Numbered from the stretch's first letter, positions 26,780-41,400 are shown. The stretch is 64,000 nucleotides of DNA from Trichoplax adhaerens (GCF_000150275.1 NW_002060946.1:5183035-5247034); one strand, 5' to 3'. Notes: generated by a model not told the origin, from the sequence alone. Made by a program: numbers and translations.

Positions 26780-27360
26780 CTAACTTATGGTACGGAGATC
26801 TCTCTTATGAGACACTCGTGGGAAAGCTAACAAAGGATAATTTGGATTTTAAGTTTCAAATTGTCATAACAGGCTTAAAAATATGCAATGACATAGTCAC
26901 CTTGTGAGCTATTGAGCTATCTAGTGAGATGTTTTACGAGAAAATTAATAAAGTATAGGCTAAATCTTAAACTAAACTGTCTCTTACAAGGTTCAAAAGT
27001 GTGCAATGACATGGTCATCGAGCATGGGAAGATCAATAAATTTATATTCTAAATTTTAAATTAAACTATCATAAAGTGGCTCCAAAACAAGCTAAGAGGC
27101 AGTCAGCTAGGCAGATATGCAGTTATATACCCACGGGGAAAAATTAATAAATATATAATCTGGATTTTAAGCGATCGCTAAAGGTTCAAAAATAAGCAAT
27201 GGCATCGTTAGCTGGCCAAATATCTAGGTAGATGCCCAGGAGAAGCCAAGAAAGAACATTGTTGATTCTAAATGAAATTGTCATCAAAGGTTGAAAAATA
27301 AGCAATGATATAGTCAACTACCGAGATTTCATTTGTAAAGGTGAGAAATTGGAGCAGATC
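26780..27360. repeat. Second diverged array, period about 105-115 bp, next to the previous one
   Basis: AGGTTCAAAAATAAGCAATG or variants followed by xCATxGTCA/TAGC lie near 26871, 26989, 27182 and 27288, with a degraded unit around 27070. Between them recur GAGCTATC-AGT/GATGTTT, GAAAAATTAATAAA and TGGATTTTAA. The sequence family differs from the adjacent 25.24-26.69 kb array although the period is similar. Confidence 0.7.
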
Positions 27361-28065
27361 ATTTAAGGCAATATTATTATGAAAGAAAGACGATTGAGTT
27401 TTAATTCTTTTAATCTCGCTACCTAGAAGAATAATAATGATTTGAACTAACTATTGAATCAAAGCGATATATTAAATTATAGTTTGCTATTGAGCTACAG
27501 ATTTCGATTTAGAACGTGATATATTACAGCCAGTAATTGAAAGTAAATAGCACTTTATCAACCAAAGGTAAATAGATTAATTGATAGCTATCTTTCGAAC
27601 TGTAGATTATTATATTAATACGATGGCATAAAACAACAGTCGTAACTTAATGTATATTATATCGTAATAGAATACTAGAATAACGAATAACGCAAAAGTA
27701 CAATCAGTTATTAATTTAAGGCTATAGAAATAGATGAAAATTTAAGCAATGCGGTAATAGTGTGATTACTTTCAATCTAAATTACTCCCTTTGCAATCAT
27801 TGACTAACTTCACTTTTACGACTGTATACTGTATACTGTATACCTAAATAACCAGACGATACTATTAAATAACAAAATGGTTTGGTTTATTACAAATGTT
27901 TAATTAAAAGCTACGATTTTAATACTGAAACATCAAAGTCGGCAAGTAATAGCCTACTTTCCTTTTCTGTTATTGGCATTGAAACGAACTTTTTATTCAC
28001 TCTATATTGTAAAAAATAAAAATATCAGCGTTAACCTTGTTGTCTGCTTTGCTTTTCAATTGGCT

Positions 28066-28345
28066 ATCAATCAAGCTATCAATCATAGTATTGTCTATCT
28101 CTATTAAATGCCACATCCTGGAGAAGTTACATCAACTCTAAATCTTCATTCAATCAATTATATCTATTCAATTATAGTAGAACTAGCATAATTCATCATC
28201 CCACATCTTTCTATAACAAGCTTAACATGACATACTATAAACACAATATTAAAACATATATAATCAAGATGGATAACAACATCAATAAATCAATCATGTC
28301 TGTGTTAAAAATAGCGCAAAATTTTGATTGACAAGTTGATTGATG
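28066..28345. promoter_or_regulatory. Cluster of TGATTGAT/TGATTGAC motifs (possible PBC/TALE-type sites)
   Basis: Within 280 bp there are ATCAATCA at 28066 and 28078, CAATCAATTA at 28151, ATCAATCA near 28290, TGATTGACAAG at 28325 and TGATTGATG at 28337. TGATTGAT/TGATTGAC is the recognition core known for PBX-type TALE homeodomain proteins and their partners. Enhancer function is inference; in AT-rich DNA such octamers are not rare, though six in 280 bp stands out by eye. Confidence 0.3.
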
Positions 28346-31300
28346 TTATTGTAAAAGTAATGGACATCTCCTTCCGTAGCCATGTAGCTTTGTTAATGAT
28401 GGGCCCATTTTAAATACAAATTATCGAAAACGATAATAGACGTAATTTGAATTCAGCTCATACCTTTATTTTAATCAAGCGGAAAATTGAAACTGACAGC
28501 TCTTTAAGCTTGCATAGACTTGAATATTATAGATTAATCTATTACAGAAAATATTCTTACATTGGTATTCTATGCTAAAGATTTAGCTATAATGAAAGAA
28601 ATAAGATTGCGTGATCGTTATCAATTTGAAATCGTAGTTTTTGAACAATCCGTTTTCATAGCTGGCATGGTGCACAGCAAATAATTATTATCGTAGTAAG
28701 ATTGAATTGGATCACTGTATAACATTACAGCTATTTTAGTAAACTTGTCAGTTTAATTTCCAAGTTCATTTCGTTAGTAAGAATTTAATATATGTATTTC
28801 TTTTATGGAAATACAATCGCAACCTCCTAGATTTATTTGATTTGATTAGGATATTAAATGATCCTGTACTATTACGTTTGGGGCCTGTGAAATAATCCCT
28901 TTAATTTAATTTCCTATTCCAAACTTTTAAATCCTTCATCACGACGTCATTCTGCCTGTCCTGGCGAAATTGTTACCATTTCAATTGTTAGCACCTTAAT
29001 TAATCAAATCTGACCACATTTGAATCTTTTTCTATAGTAGCCATCTGTATCGTGATAGTGTAATCTGATGAATTCTTCCAGGTTGACAGCTTAGATTGAT
29101 TGCTGTAAAATTTTATTTAGCATCTTTATCGTGGGAAATGGAAATTATAGTATTGTGAATACTGTCATTTTATTTGATTAAGTTTAAACTGATTATCGGC
29201 AATAGTTAAAATTGTCATCCAATAGTAAGATATTATAGCAGTGATTTTACGTAAGAAACGATACGTTCAATATGTATCAATCAAATTCGAATTACTTTCC
29301 TATCGATATCTATGATAAAGTGTCTTCTCAAAAATATAACAAGAACTAGAGTTTCTCGTAAATTTCACTTTATTACATAAGATTACGTTCACCTTACAAC
29401 TACCAAAGACTATCTAACTGCAATCAGACTACATAATCTTAGTCTTAAGCTTATTTGGGCTTCACTACAATTTCATAAAATAAACATTTCGGGGATTTTA
29501 TTCTATAGAGTTGATTTTAATTATGTTAGTCCTTAACGCATCTCTTGTTACAAGTTCACGAAGATATACTTTATACTAGAGCAATTTGGATGGAAAAATA
29601 ACGATATTGACCATAATTTCAAGAATTCGATCCATATTCGTGGATCAGTCAATTTAAATTACAATACATTTATTACAACATTCGAAATAGGTAGCATATG
29701 ATTAGATCAAAAATAAACGATATTTAAGAATAAATTCATGGCCTCCAACGGATTGGTTCCTACGCTTTGCTTTGTATTATATAGCGATAAAATCATACAA
29801 GCTGTCATTAAAATAAGACAATTCAAATACAATTTTCTTTCAAAAAATGTTATAGAAGGGATCCTAGGCCTTAACATTCAATAAAGTGCTTCAATTCCTA
29901 ATAGATCATGCTGCAAAATTAATCTAAGCTGTAATGACTACTAACGATGCATAAATGTTTACTGTTTTGCTAGAAAAACCTTGAATAGGAAATATGGGGT
30001 CCGGTAATTGAGCTAATCGATGACGAGTTATAGGAAATTAATGAATATATAATATCACATTAGCAAATAAACAGCCTTATGTTTACATTTTCTATTATAT
30101 TAATTTGCGCTTTGTTTATGTAAAAATATATACAAAAAATCTTATCAGGATTACCATGATGGTTAAGTTTAAATAGCTATTGGCTGATACACTGGGCATC
30201 AGCAATTTAAAAACTCATTTTTTGTCGAGAATTATAGAAATGTAGTAGAATCTATCTCATAATTAATATCGAAGAAAAATGTAGGGTTCATTTCGATTTA
30301 TTTTATTCATAAAATTAGGATTTGAAAATATCTTTAAGTGCATTTATAATACTTAAAGCTACTATTAGATAAATCTTTCAGCTACGAAATCCTCAGAGAG
30401 CATATTAATTCCTGTTCCAAAATTGGCCGTATACATATAATGAAATATAAAGGAAGATGCTAGCTTTGCTCTTTTGTTAATAAAGTAAAAATATCTAATT
30501 CCTACAAGATTATTTTAATTGGACTATTGAGCATTAAAACACTGTAGATACCTTAAGCAAGAGTACATGTTCAACTGTTATTAGTGTTAATCTTTTACAA
30601 GAATAATATAACAATGTGAAAGGATCATATAAACGAAAAGTGGTACGTAAAATTACGGTAAAAGATTGGGGATATCTGACCTTAGCTCAGCCTACTTTCC
30701 ATCAATTAAGATCTCAAATTATTATAATCACTACGACCAGAGTACTACGCTACCAATACTGTAGCCTTTGATAGTTGTTTATAATTATCGGTAATTTCTT
30801 AAAAAAGTTGCCTATTGCTTTAGCTGAGCGTACTGTAACCAATAAAATGGCAATTAAATGGGCAGGACTACCGATACATTTTTAGTTTTTATTTGCAACT
30901 GTAATTTTTAGTTTTATCCTTCATCGCTGTACCATTGTAATGAGCCTAGATCACATTATAAGCTAAATTCTTTTCTGTACAAATTAAATACCAATGGGCT
31001 ATTATCTAGTAATGTCTATAGGACCTATTTCCTATGCATATGGATATTAATCACATTCTCGAAATAATTTAAATACGTACTATAGCGCACTGGCTGTTTT
31101 TATTAAGGCGTAGTCTATTGTTAAACAATGGCGAAAAATAAAGCTCCGTATCCAACAGTTTAAAAATTTGTTGGAATTTCATGTTCGCTCTCAATCTCGT
31201 TTCTATGCTATACTAACATTTGACTGAACAGAAATATCCTTATTAGTTATATTGCAGAAGCTCGTGGATACTGTAAATATTATTATCAACATTCAGAGTT

Positions 31301-34300
31301 TGCACTATATATCGATTCTTGGCAAAATAGTAGTATACAATACTATCCTTGAATGGCTTTTGTATAACGAATTTTGTTTACATCTTACTCGTATACAAGA
31401 TATACAATACGCTATTGTCAATTTCTGCTTACATCAGATATTCACACATATGCTTAGTAAAAAAATGGGCATATCGAATAGTATGGTGATAGTAATCGTA
31501 GTCGTACTGATTTTATTACTGATTTTGAATGTTTTTAGTACGGTAACAAGCTTAATGAAAAATAAACTAACAAAAACTTCCTTGCTATCCTACACAATCT
31601 AATGCTGTAAAACACTTATTTAATTAATGTAATATACAAACAAAAGCAATATCAAATTAAACTGGAAATTGAATTGAAGGACACGGTGGATCTTATACCA
31701 TAATTCCAGTAATTATATCATAACAAAGTAACGGAACTGAAATCATTTCATTAATATTAAAAATCGAACTTTCTCAATAGCAATCTTGATCAATATTTTA
31801 ATTCTGTTATATTATAATTATTGAATGGAATCTTATTTAGGAACCGGTAATTATCGAAATTTAATTTCTAACATTTATATGGGTTACTTCAAGCAATAAG
31901 AGTCTTGTAATATCACCCAATAAGATTTTAATTAAGAATTGGTAACGCGATTAGTATAGAATATTCTAAACCTTTCTTCTCTCTCCATCGATTGATGCAA
32001 TAAAAGATTTATCAATTGTTCTTCTCTTGTACAAATCATGTCTACATTGTGTACTCATTCTCTTGTCAGTCAAATTTATCAATGCTCTCTTAATCCTGAT
32101 GATTTTCTGTAGTAACTGATCTAACAGGGAAATTCAATTTAATTAACTGTCATCCATTACAGAGAAATGATAATGTAATTCGATGGCTTCCATCGTCCCA
32201 TAGAGAGATATTAGATTCTAAATTACAATCAATGACGTCACACACGGTAAAAATTAGATAAAGCAATATTGTTTTGGGAAATGATGGTAAAATAATCAGA
32301 TTGACGTCATTTAATTACTTTAAGAAATGATTATAAAAACAATTTTATTCAAAAGATATGTTCAAGAGCGATAATCACGCAAAATTAATAATTCCACCGT
32401 GTTGATGATTGATTGATCGTTGAAAGATATGAACATTTTTAATTTTGACTTCAAATATTACTATATCAGATATCAAATAGATGACAGAGTTAATAAGATT
32501 CTAGATTAGTCTAATATTTAGAATAACAGGGATTGATTTGGTGGGTTATAGCTAATTGCAAGAAACATTGGTGAAATCTGGAATATTTCAATATTTTAAA
32601 CGATATTAAATATTTAATCTATCCGGAATATCAACTGACATACTGGGCAATTAGATGTTTAGAAAGATGGCATGGGTATTATTGATTAGTTCAGGATTTA
32701 AAAGGAACTGAAAATTATACTGAATATTTGTCATCCATACCAGTAGCTATCGGTTATAATGAGAAAATTTCATTTATGAATTTAGACGTTACATAAGCTA
32801 TCGTTCACATTAGATATTATTGGCTGTAACACAATAATATTAAGAATTCGAATAAAAAATCAGCTTTTTCTATATAAAATTTCGGTAAAAATGTTTGACT
32901 AGTGGCTGACATAGTAGCAATCATTTACAATATTGATATACGCCAAGAGGTATGTAAAAATAAAATTCATTTACAAAAATGAATATAACTACCGTGTTCT
33001 ACTATTACACTATATATTTTATTATATCGTAAAATTTATGATCTATCTATTTTTATTACTTGCTATATTTTAGCGTCGTGATTACGATAAGCACAAACAG
33101 AGATGAATATGAATTGCTTTATGTTGCGAAATTTCTGATAAATAAGCTAGGAACCATCCTCTTGTTCCGATTAATACCTATCGCCGCCGGAGTTTACATT
33201 TTAGAATAAAATAATAACATAAATACTATAAATAACGCTTTAAACTTGAAAAAAGACTTTTAAACTTTATATCGTTGCAATTGTGATAACTACGTTAATC
33301 TTAAAATTAAATTTTGATCATAAGCCACCTTTATTACGAAGTAATGAAATTTAAGCATTGTAAAGTCAAGATGAATTTAATTTACTTTCAACAACTTAAG
33401 ACGTGAACTGGTGCGAAAAATTACAACATTATATATAAAATATCTTTTAATAGCTTCATGCTAACATCCTGTGTATGATATTTTATAATACACCAGCCTA
33501 TAACATAACCCTATGCTATAACAACTTTATGACGGCCATTAAATAGGTTTACCACTTAACAAGATCCAATGTTGGACCTTATATTTTGCAATCGTCTTGA
33601 GCGACTACTGTATGCTAACAACAAGCGAAATATTGTCAAGTTACCAATATTTTAAATTACACTTTTAGTCTTGCTTAGTATATATTTATTTATTATATAT
33701 GGATATGAAAGCATAAAAAAATCAGAAGTTAAACGTACTGAATGATGTTTTTGTTCCTAACACTTGATAATGCTTAGATACTGGCTCTGCCTCATCATAG
33801 ATAGAATAATATTGAAATGCAATCTTAAAGCACTAGTTGAGATATTTTGTAACCGCAACCATAATAATATAAAATATGATTGCCACTTTTATGGCGAAAT
33901 CATGTAATACAGGTAATATGTTTATGCCAAAATCAAAGCAATGGTTGTAGGGAGAGGTGGACGGAATTTTAACAAAGAAGTACTTGAATAAAAGTTTAAT
34001 CAGTTAATTGAAGACTCTAGTGTTTTAAACAGAATGTTATTACATAAATTCTCGCTGTAGCTATTACAACCTAACTGAATTTTGAAAAAAAGAATTAAGT
34101 ATTATACTTTACATGCTATAAATTTCAATTGAATCGGAAAAAAAATAATTTGACTACTAGAGATAATTTAAAAAGGCAATGGATATCTTAACTCAAACAA
34201 GGAACAATTCTGTAATTAGAAATTATTTTGTGCTAACATGTATAATTCTCTAATTGTAAGAAATTTTATGTTAGTAAGTACAATTCCCTTTTGATATAAT

Positions 34301-34571
34301 CCGGATGAATGAAACTAATGAGGATAATCTTTAAGAGAATGAACCTTTCTTGTGACATACATTAACCTTACATAGAGAAAAATTTTAAAATTTATTACTA
34401 TCTAATGTATAATAAACAGAATGTATGATTTGATAGGGATTCTTTTACGGCATGATTAGCCCTCCTTTTAATCAATGGTAAAAGTCAATATAAAAATAGT
34501 TTATTATTAAATTTTCGGTAAAGAATGAGTTGAAAATTCTCATGAGTAATGCAAAAGAAAAACGTTGATAA

Positions 34572-34598
34572 AATACAATCAATTTAATTGATTGTATT
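34572..34598. promoter_or_regulatory. Perfect 13-bp inverted repeat with a one-base centre
   Basis: Left arm AATACAATCAATT and right arm AATTGATTGTATT are exact reverse complements separated by a single T. Each arm carries a CAATCAAT/ATTGATTG core. It could be a dimeric protein site or a cruciform-prone palindrome. Further ATTGATT cores lie close by (34.7-34.8 kb). Confidence 0.4.
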
Positions 34599-35431
34599 GA
34601 GATCAAGATGATGGATAGATATCTAACTATCCCATTACTTGATACTTGACGTCCTTGATGTGTAAGTCATTATTTATCGCTTAATCTATGTTAATGTAGA
34701 GAAATAACATAGTAGATTGATTGTATTTTTATTGACTAGGCAACCGTTGTGGATTCGATTGATAAACATGTAGTTATTGTAAATTGATATGTAATCGATG
34801 TTGAAAATAATGTACAATCATCCCACTCTGACAATTTTTAATGTCGATTCAATTCTTCTTTCTTCTGACATTGATTTTGTTGCGAACTACAATAACCTAT
34901 GGTAGCAAGGGGCAAATAATAGTTTGATTAATTATTGATGATAATATTATCAGCTTGAGTTGTCATTAAATCATTTATTCATTACCGGGATAGAAAATGA
35001 AAATATTCTAAACTTTTGATCATTCTATGTGTCATGTCTTACTATCACCATGTTTTGCTATCCTGTTGTCCTGATGAAACTGTATCCATAACAACAGGGT
35101 GGATTCGATTCATTCAATGGAGAACAAGGGAGTTGTTGTCATCATTATCATTATTAGTATGCGGCACATCAATCAGAATTTACTTTTCAATAGAATAGAA
35201 GGAAATAATAATCATTATGGTATATTCCAGACATGAATGCCGGTCTTGTTTAAGAATTTTAGATTGCATCTACTACACAATACCTAATTACGTTGTCCAT
35301 GTCGATGATAATAGACATGTGCGTTGAATGTCATGGCTTGTCTTCTTCATACGTATTAGGCTGATTATCGTCGATTAATCTATGTATGGAATTATTCAAA
35401 TCTTGAATTTCTTTCTATTCTATCTATTCTA

Positions 35432-35441
35432 TGATTGACAG
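35432..35441 (+). promoter_or_regulatory. Exact PBX-MEIS/PREP consensus decamer
   Basis: TGATTGACAG matches the known composite site for PBC plus MEIS/PREP homeodomain dimers at all ten positions. It lies 8.3 kb upstream of the Iroquois start and is flanked on both sides by TCTAT/ATAGA-rich text. Whether it is bound is unknown. Confidence 0.4.
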
Positions 35442-38400
35442 ATAGAATGAAAAGGAAACATGATATGGAATGAAAATGTCATCTATTGATGATAAATGAT
35501 TGAACATTGTCTATAAAATGAATCAATGCAGCAAATAAAAATATAGGATTCAAATTGATGTCATCTATGGGTAAAAGACATCATCAATTTTCAATGCCTA
35601 ATTATCATTAAGTAAAAGACAAAAAAATCAGACACAATAAAACTCAATAGCACATGATGTTGATAACACTGGGAAAATTAACTTGAATAATCATATCTGA
35701 CTATTGTATTAAAAGGGCATATTAGAATATTCCTTCATTAGGAGACTGTCGATCAAAGTCTGCCTCTGTATTTTCCCATTATTTATTTCGATCGATCTAA
35801 ATATAGTAGTTAGGAAAGCATATTAGAACAGTAATGCTTATGAATACTTTAGTGAAAAATTAATTAAACTAGGCTTGACAAATGTTCATCTTAGTCGACC
35901 ACTCAGCAATCAGTTTTTTTAGCTATTATGTATCCAAATAAGGCATAGATTTGTTATAGAATCATCATGTTTCTTCAAATGATAATCCATCAACTCACGT
36001 ACCGGTACTCCTTGTTAAGTAATTATTAAATCATATTAATTATAAGGTGAATTTACTGTTTATCGACTATGTGACTATCATTAAAGAAGTAGCACCTGAT
36101 AAAATTATTAAAGGCAAATTTACATCCATGTCCATGTTGTTCAACAATAACATATTGCATATAATCCAATGATGATAGGACTCCTATTTTTATCTATATA
36201 AACTGTACATTTTTTGTTGTTATTGTTGTGAAGTTATTCTTAGTCATTGTAAATACCAGTAATATCTTGAACGGTTTCACGTTCATCTTTTTTTCCTATA
36301 GAATTAAAAAAAATAGTAAACTTTCACAACAACATCATCAATAATTACAGACTTTAATACAATAGTATGATATCATCACTAGTAGTTGCTCTTGCTGTAA
36401 GCGTTCTATTGCTATGGAATGTACAATTGTAAATAGCAACATAACTAGGGTTGAAATCAATGGACATCATAATTATACCACATCAAAGAAGAAAAAATGA
36501 ACACTACGTCAACTATACTGATAGGTTTAGGAAAACTAATAATGAATATGTAGATAAATCAATCAACTTTTAAAAAGCAAATAATGTGAAAAGCATCCAT
36601 AAGTCTACGCTACGCACGTGGATATAATGGATATACTTTGAATATTGTGACCACGGTATTAGAAATTAGAAGGAAATAATGTCAATTTTAATATTATAAT
36701 TCCGGTTTATTTATTCAACTTCAATCTTTCAATTCTATTATGTCTCTTTTTTCCAGACAATTGACACTCTTGTAAGATGCATAAAAGTTATTTTGTCTCA
36801 TCTTATTATTGTCTGAAAATAACTATTGAATTTCTATCTCTAAGTACAAAATAAGATTGTCTTGATCATATGTCGTACATGATTATTTCCTTGTCCAATT
36901 TTTTAATGGAATTAAAGACCATAGATGGAAGACAATATAATACAACATAAATAGAAGATTAGAATTCTTTTTATTGAATATTTTTAAAATGCATTACGTA
37001 AATAGTGGAGGTTAAACTCTTTGCATTTTTTTATCTACCTCAGAAACATCCGGTAAGAAGAATGCAATTTTCGCTCTTCGTCTATGTTCTATCTATTCTT
37101 ATAGGATAGTTCTTTTCATCTCTATCAGCCTAACGGAATCTCGTTTGTGTCTACCTATCAATCATTCTTCTATTTCTTATCATATTCTATCGTATAGTAT
37201 CCTGAGTATTATCATCAGTTTTGATGGCGGACCTTTAATATTATTAGGAGATACATACAGCTATAACTTAATCGATGTGGTTCATATACACGTCCACAGT
37301 GTTCTTTCAATCACCTAGACTTTACACAGTTTGTTACTATTGACGACAAATTAAGACATCGATCTGAACTAGTCTAGACAGTTTGAATTCATATAGTTAG
37401 TTGAGCAATAGTAACAATAATTATTATATCGATCATGTAATGAATCCATTTTCCAGTAATATCCAAGTCTATCAAATATTAATTATCATAACATGTTGAA
37501 CCGTTTAAATTCTGGAACTTACTATAGCAAAATTATTAAGTGTGTTATGGTGCTACCAATAAGTGTCTATAAATTTAAAGTATTGGTAATAAATAATTTT
37601 TCTGTAGTTATATACAATACTCAATATAAGCTATCAGATCAGTCTAATGCACCGATAAAACGTCAGGATTTGAACTTATAATTGTTGTTTAAATGAATAA
37701 CATACCAATTGAGGGTTTGTTGACTACTAATTTATTTATTCGCTTTACAGTAGTCCGATATGTCCGTTACGCAGTAGTATACCTAGCCAATACTAGTTCT
37801 TGTATACGAATAATACTTGAAATTTTTCATTATTAATTGATAATGTCATTTGAAATGATTCTTATTTCTCACCGATATAATATCGTCTGTCTCAAAAAGC
37901 TCCCCTTGCAAATATACTTCTACATAGACTATAAATCTATTCCTAAAATCGCTCTAATTAATTGTGCTGCTTGCTTTAAAATGTCTATGTCTGCCTTTAT
38001 TACATGGCAGTAATACAATATAAAGTCTAGCTGAAAATTAGATCTTCCATATTATGTATAAGTATTAATTAGCTGAAAGTGACGGTACACGTTTCTATGT
38101 ATTTTTGAACTATTATTACGCCAAAGGAATTCTTACTACGCCATGCTGCCATTAATCGTAGCCCATTTATAATTTTACCATAAAATAATAATGATTACAG
38201 TAAATATACTATTATTTAAGAAATAATGTTAATGGTAACGTAGAGCGATACCGTATTATTAAAGAATATGATTAGAGCAAACGCGTCCGTCGGAAATTTA
38301 AAACGTTAATATTTCTTAGCAACAACAGAAATCGTGGATGCGATAGTTGATAAATGATGCAAATGAATACTGATAACTGGTTTATTTATTTATAATTTTG

Positions 38401-41400
38401 ATTCGATTCGAAATGATGGCTCTGAATCGTAATAAAATATAATTCACAGAAAGCTATCTGATTAGACTTAGTTCATTTTAATTTCGTTCATTTGTTCTCC
38501 ATTTTTGATCATCAGTCAGAATATTCTAAATCTAAATTAAAAAAAATTATTCTATTCATCAGCATTATTTACTATAATTTCGAATTGTCTAGAATACGCT
38601 TACTCCTACTTATCTATTGATAACGGGTATTGGTAATAAATGGTCTATATTTTGTAGTTTATATAAAACTTTCAAAGTTTTTGAAATATGTGCTAATGCA
38701 TCATGTAACAGTTACGGGAAAAAGTGTAGAATTCAAAAAGACAAGATCAACTACTGTAGAACTTGATCAATTCGTTTATTAATACAGATTAGAACAAATT
38801 TTAATTGAATAACTGACAAGTTCTTCCTCTATGTAACATGATTAAATTATATATACTCTTTCATCATAGCACTCTTTCTATATTGCGTCATTTTATAATC
38901 ATCAAATCTTACAATTTTTCTTATTTATTTTACATCCATCAATTAATAATGTATTGGATAGTATATTGCTGCTGACAAAAATAAACAAAACAAAAAAATT
39001 GAAAACAAAAAATGACTCAATTTAAGTTGAATGGATGTTTTTTATTCTCAATCCACTATTAAATATGGTAGGTTTGAATAAGCTGAGATAGAGTAGACAT
39101 TGCATATTCAGGCTAATTCAACTAAATAGGGTAATTATTAGCTATTATAACTGTTGTGTCTGAAAAATATAGCACTGTCTGGTTTTTCGAATATCAATCA
39201 TACTTAATAAAATGAAATTTCTGTTATCATGCGGTAATTCATTCTAGTTAATAAATAATAATGATAACAAATAATAATGATATCAATAATATTGCCTTTC
39301 GGTGAAGTAGATTTTAAAAAGAATTTAGACGAGAATCAAAGATATCTCGGCAATAAATGAATAATTGAATATGTTTAAAATATATACTTCATAACCATTT
39401 TATTATCCATCCGTCCAGTTTAAAATTCTTGCTGAAGTTAAGATCAATAACCTGGACAAAATAACTGATTTAAATTCCGACAGTGACTAATGATTATTTA
39501 TAACAGATTATTTATTAAGGCTACTTGGAAATAGTAGGGGATTTTACTTATTTTTAATACAGGTTGAAAATAAAAACCTATTAAATAGTTCAATTCTTGA
39601 TTGATGACAGATCATTTATCTTGATTGTCAACACTGTCAGATGAAATTTTCATCCAAGTGGCTGTTTTTACTATTAATAAAAATAAGTTAGATGTAAATG
39701 AATGAAATAACTTCAAGAGCGGAGTATGTTAATACTTTATAAAATAGATATAATTTCATAAATATATTTTTTTTCTAATTTTTTTATCTACTCTGTATTA
39801 TTCATTATAAAAATAGTATCTACTTTGATTCTATTTTACTAACATCTTAAACGATCAATATTGGGAACAGCAACTTCATATTGGGTATTGATAATGGGCA
39901 TCATGAAATTGATTACAGTAATCTTACTATAATGATGGCGTAAGAATAATATCATTATATTGTTAGTTGTGAGCGTATAAAGTAAGTACATCATTGCATC
40001 TTTGCCAAGGAGCCAGCATACACATAACATGAGCATATTGTGAACTATATGGATCGTAGTCTACAACTATCTTAATATGGTCTAAATCATATAGAATATA
40101 TTCTGATGTCAAGATTATTACCATCTGATTTCATGAAATTGATCAATTACCACCACATTGGTTTCAACAATGCATTTTTTAATACGGCTTGATTTTTTCT
40201 CCGTGCATATTAATAAGTCTCTATATTGTCTATTACTAGTAGATAAAACTAAAAAGGATAAAATAAAATAATAAGTAAAATAGATAATTAAATTGGAAAG
40301 CCTGTAAGGTTACGAATTTATTTAATGATATTGTACATATGTACAGTTTTATCATATAATACAATTTCCTAGAAGGAGTATAGTGCGCGTAATAAGGGGT
40401 GTAGTTGTAAAAAAAACTATTGCAATGCGAGTGGAGCCGTATGCTAGTATTTGGCCAAAGTGCGAGAATATCACGTATGCATTTAGTATGACTTGAAAGG
40501 AAAGTGTTTTACACCCAGTTCCCGTTGAGATCAGATGGTATTCATTTAGAGGGGTAATTTAATTAGGGTAGGCTTCCTTATGTTCAAGATGATTGAATTA
40601 GTAATTTAGTACTCCATATTGATGCTAGCTGATGTTGTGGCATTGTTTATTTAACTAGGTATATTAATACCAACCTACTATCCTCCTTTAATGTATTACT
40701 GTATTATCTTGCTAATTATTTACTCAAATGAGTCAGATGCTTGTATATAGCTAGAGCTATATTAATATTATTCTATATCGTATTTGTATTTATCTACCTA
40801 TTAACATACCGGATGTAATCATCTCTTACAAGAAATAGTGACCGTCGTATAACTATGCCATGATGGCCTCCCATGAGGGCGATTTTATTCGATTTTATTG
40901 GTATATATAAGACGTATACTTAAAAACAATATGTATGACGAGGGATAAATCATAATTAGCCTATGGAAATTAATCATGATCGATTTGGGGAGGTTGCCAC
41001 TGGCTAAATGGTTGTAACTATACCAGGAACTCAATGCAACCTTTCTTATACGGTTCAAACTAGGGGAGAAAAAAATGTAAAACAGTACACTTTCTGTAAA
41101 GTTACAAAAGTGAGGCTAATCACCATGTCTTCTTTAATTATCAATGGGAACTGAATCAGTTATTTCTACAGAAATAGAATCTAATTTCTAGTAGCATATA
41201 TTGACTGAGAAGCCGTGTGTAATGTAATGGTCGTATTTTGTGATTGTTACTATTGATTTATAACTAACTATTGATGAAGGCATCTTACAATCAGGAATGA
41301 CTCATCGCTTGAATATCAACGCCGGTCACGAAGCAAGAATACAAATTGTGTCATTGTATATCATCATTATCCCATTTAGCCTAAATATCTAATATAGTCA

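Noticed and set aside
25240-27360. CRISPR-like array
   Set aside because: Periodicity is near 110 bp and whole units are diverged copies; there are no short identical repeats separated by unique spacers, and the DNA is from an animal nucleus.
31252-31602. The whole 116-codon frame as a protein gene
   Set aside because: The first part begins at TTG and has no recognisable content. Only the last 50 codons, with the membrane segment, were kept as a speculative observation.
37640-37690. Possible tRNA T-arm (GGATTTGAAC, reverse complement GTTCAAATCC)
   Set aside because: The flanking bases do not pair into a T-stem and no acceptor, D-arm or anticodon arm could be fitted around it.
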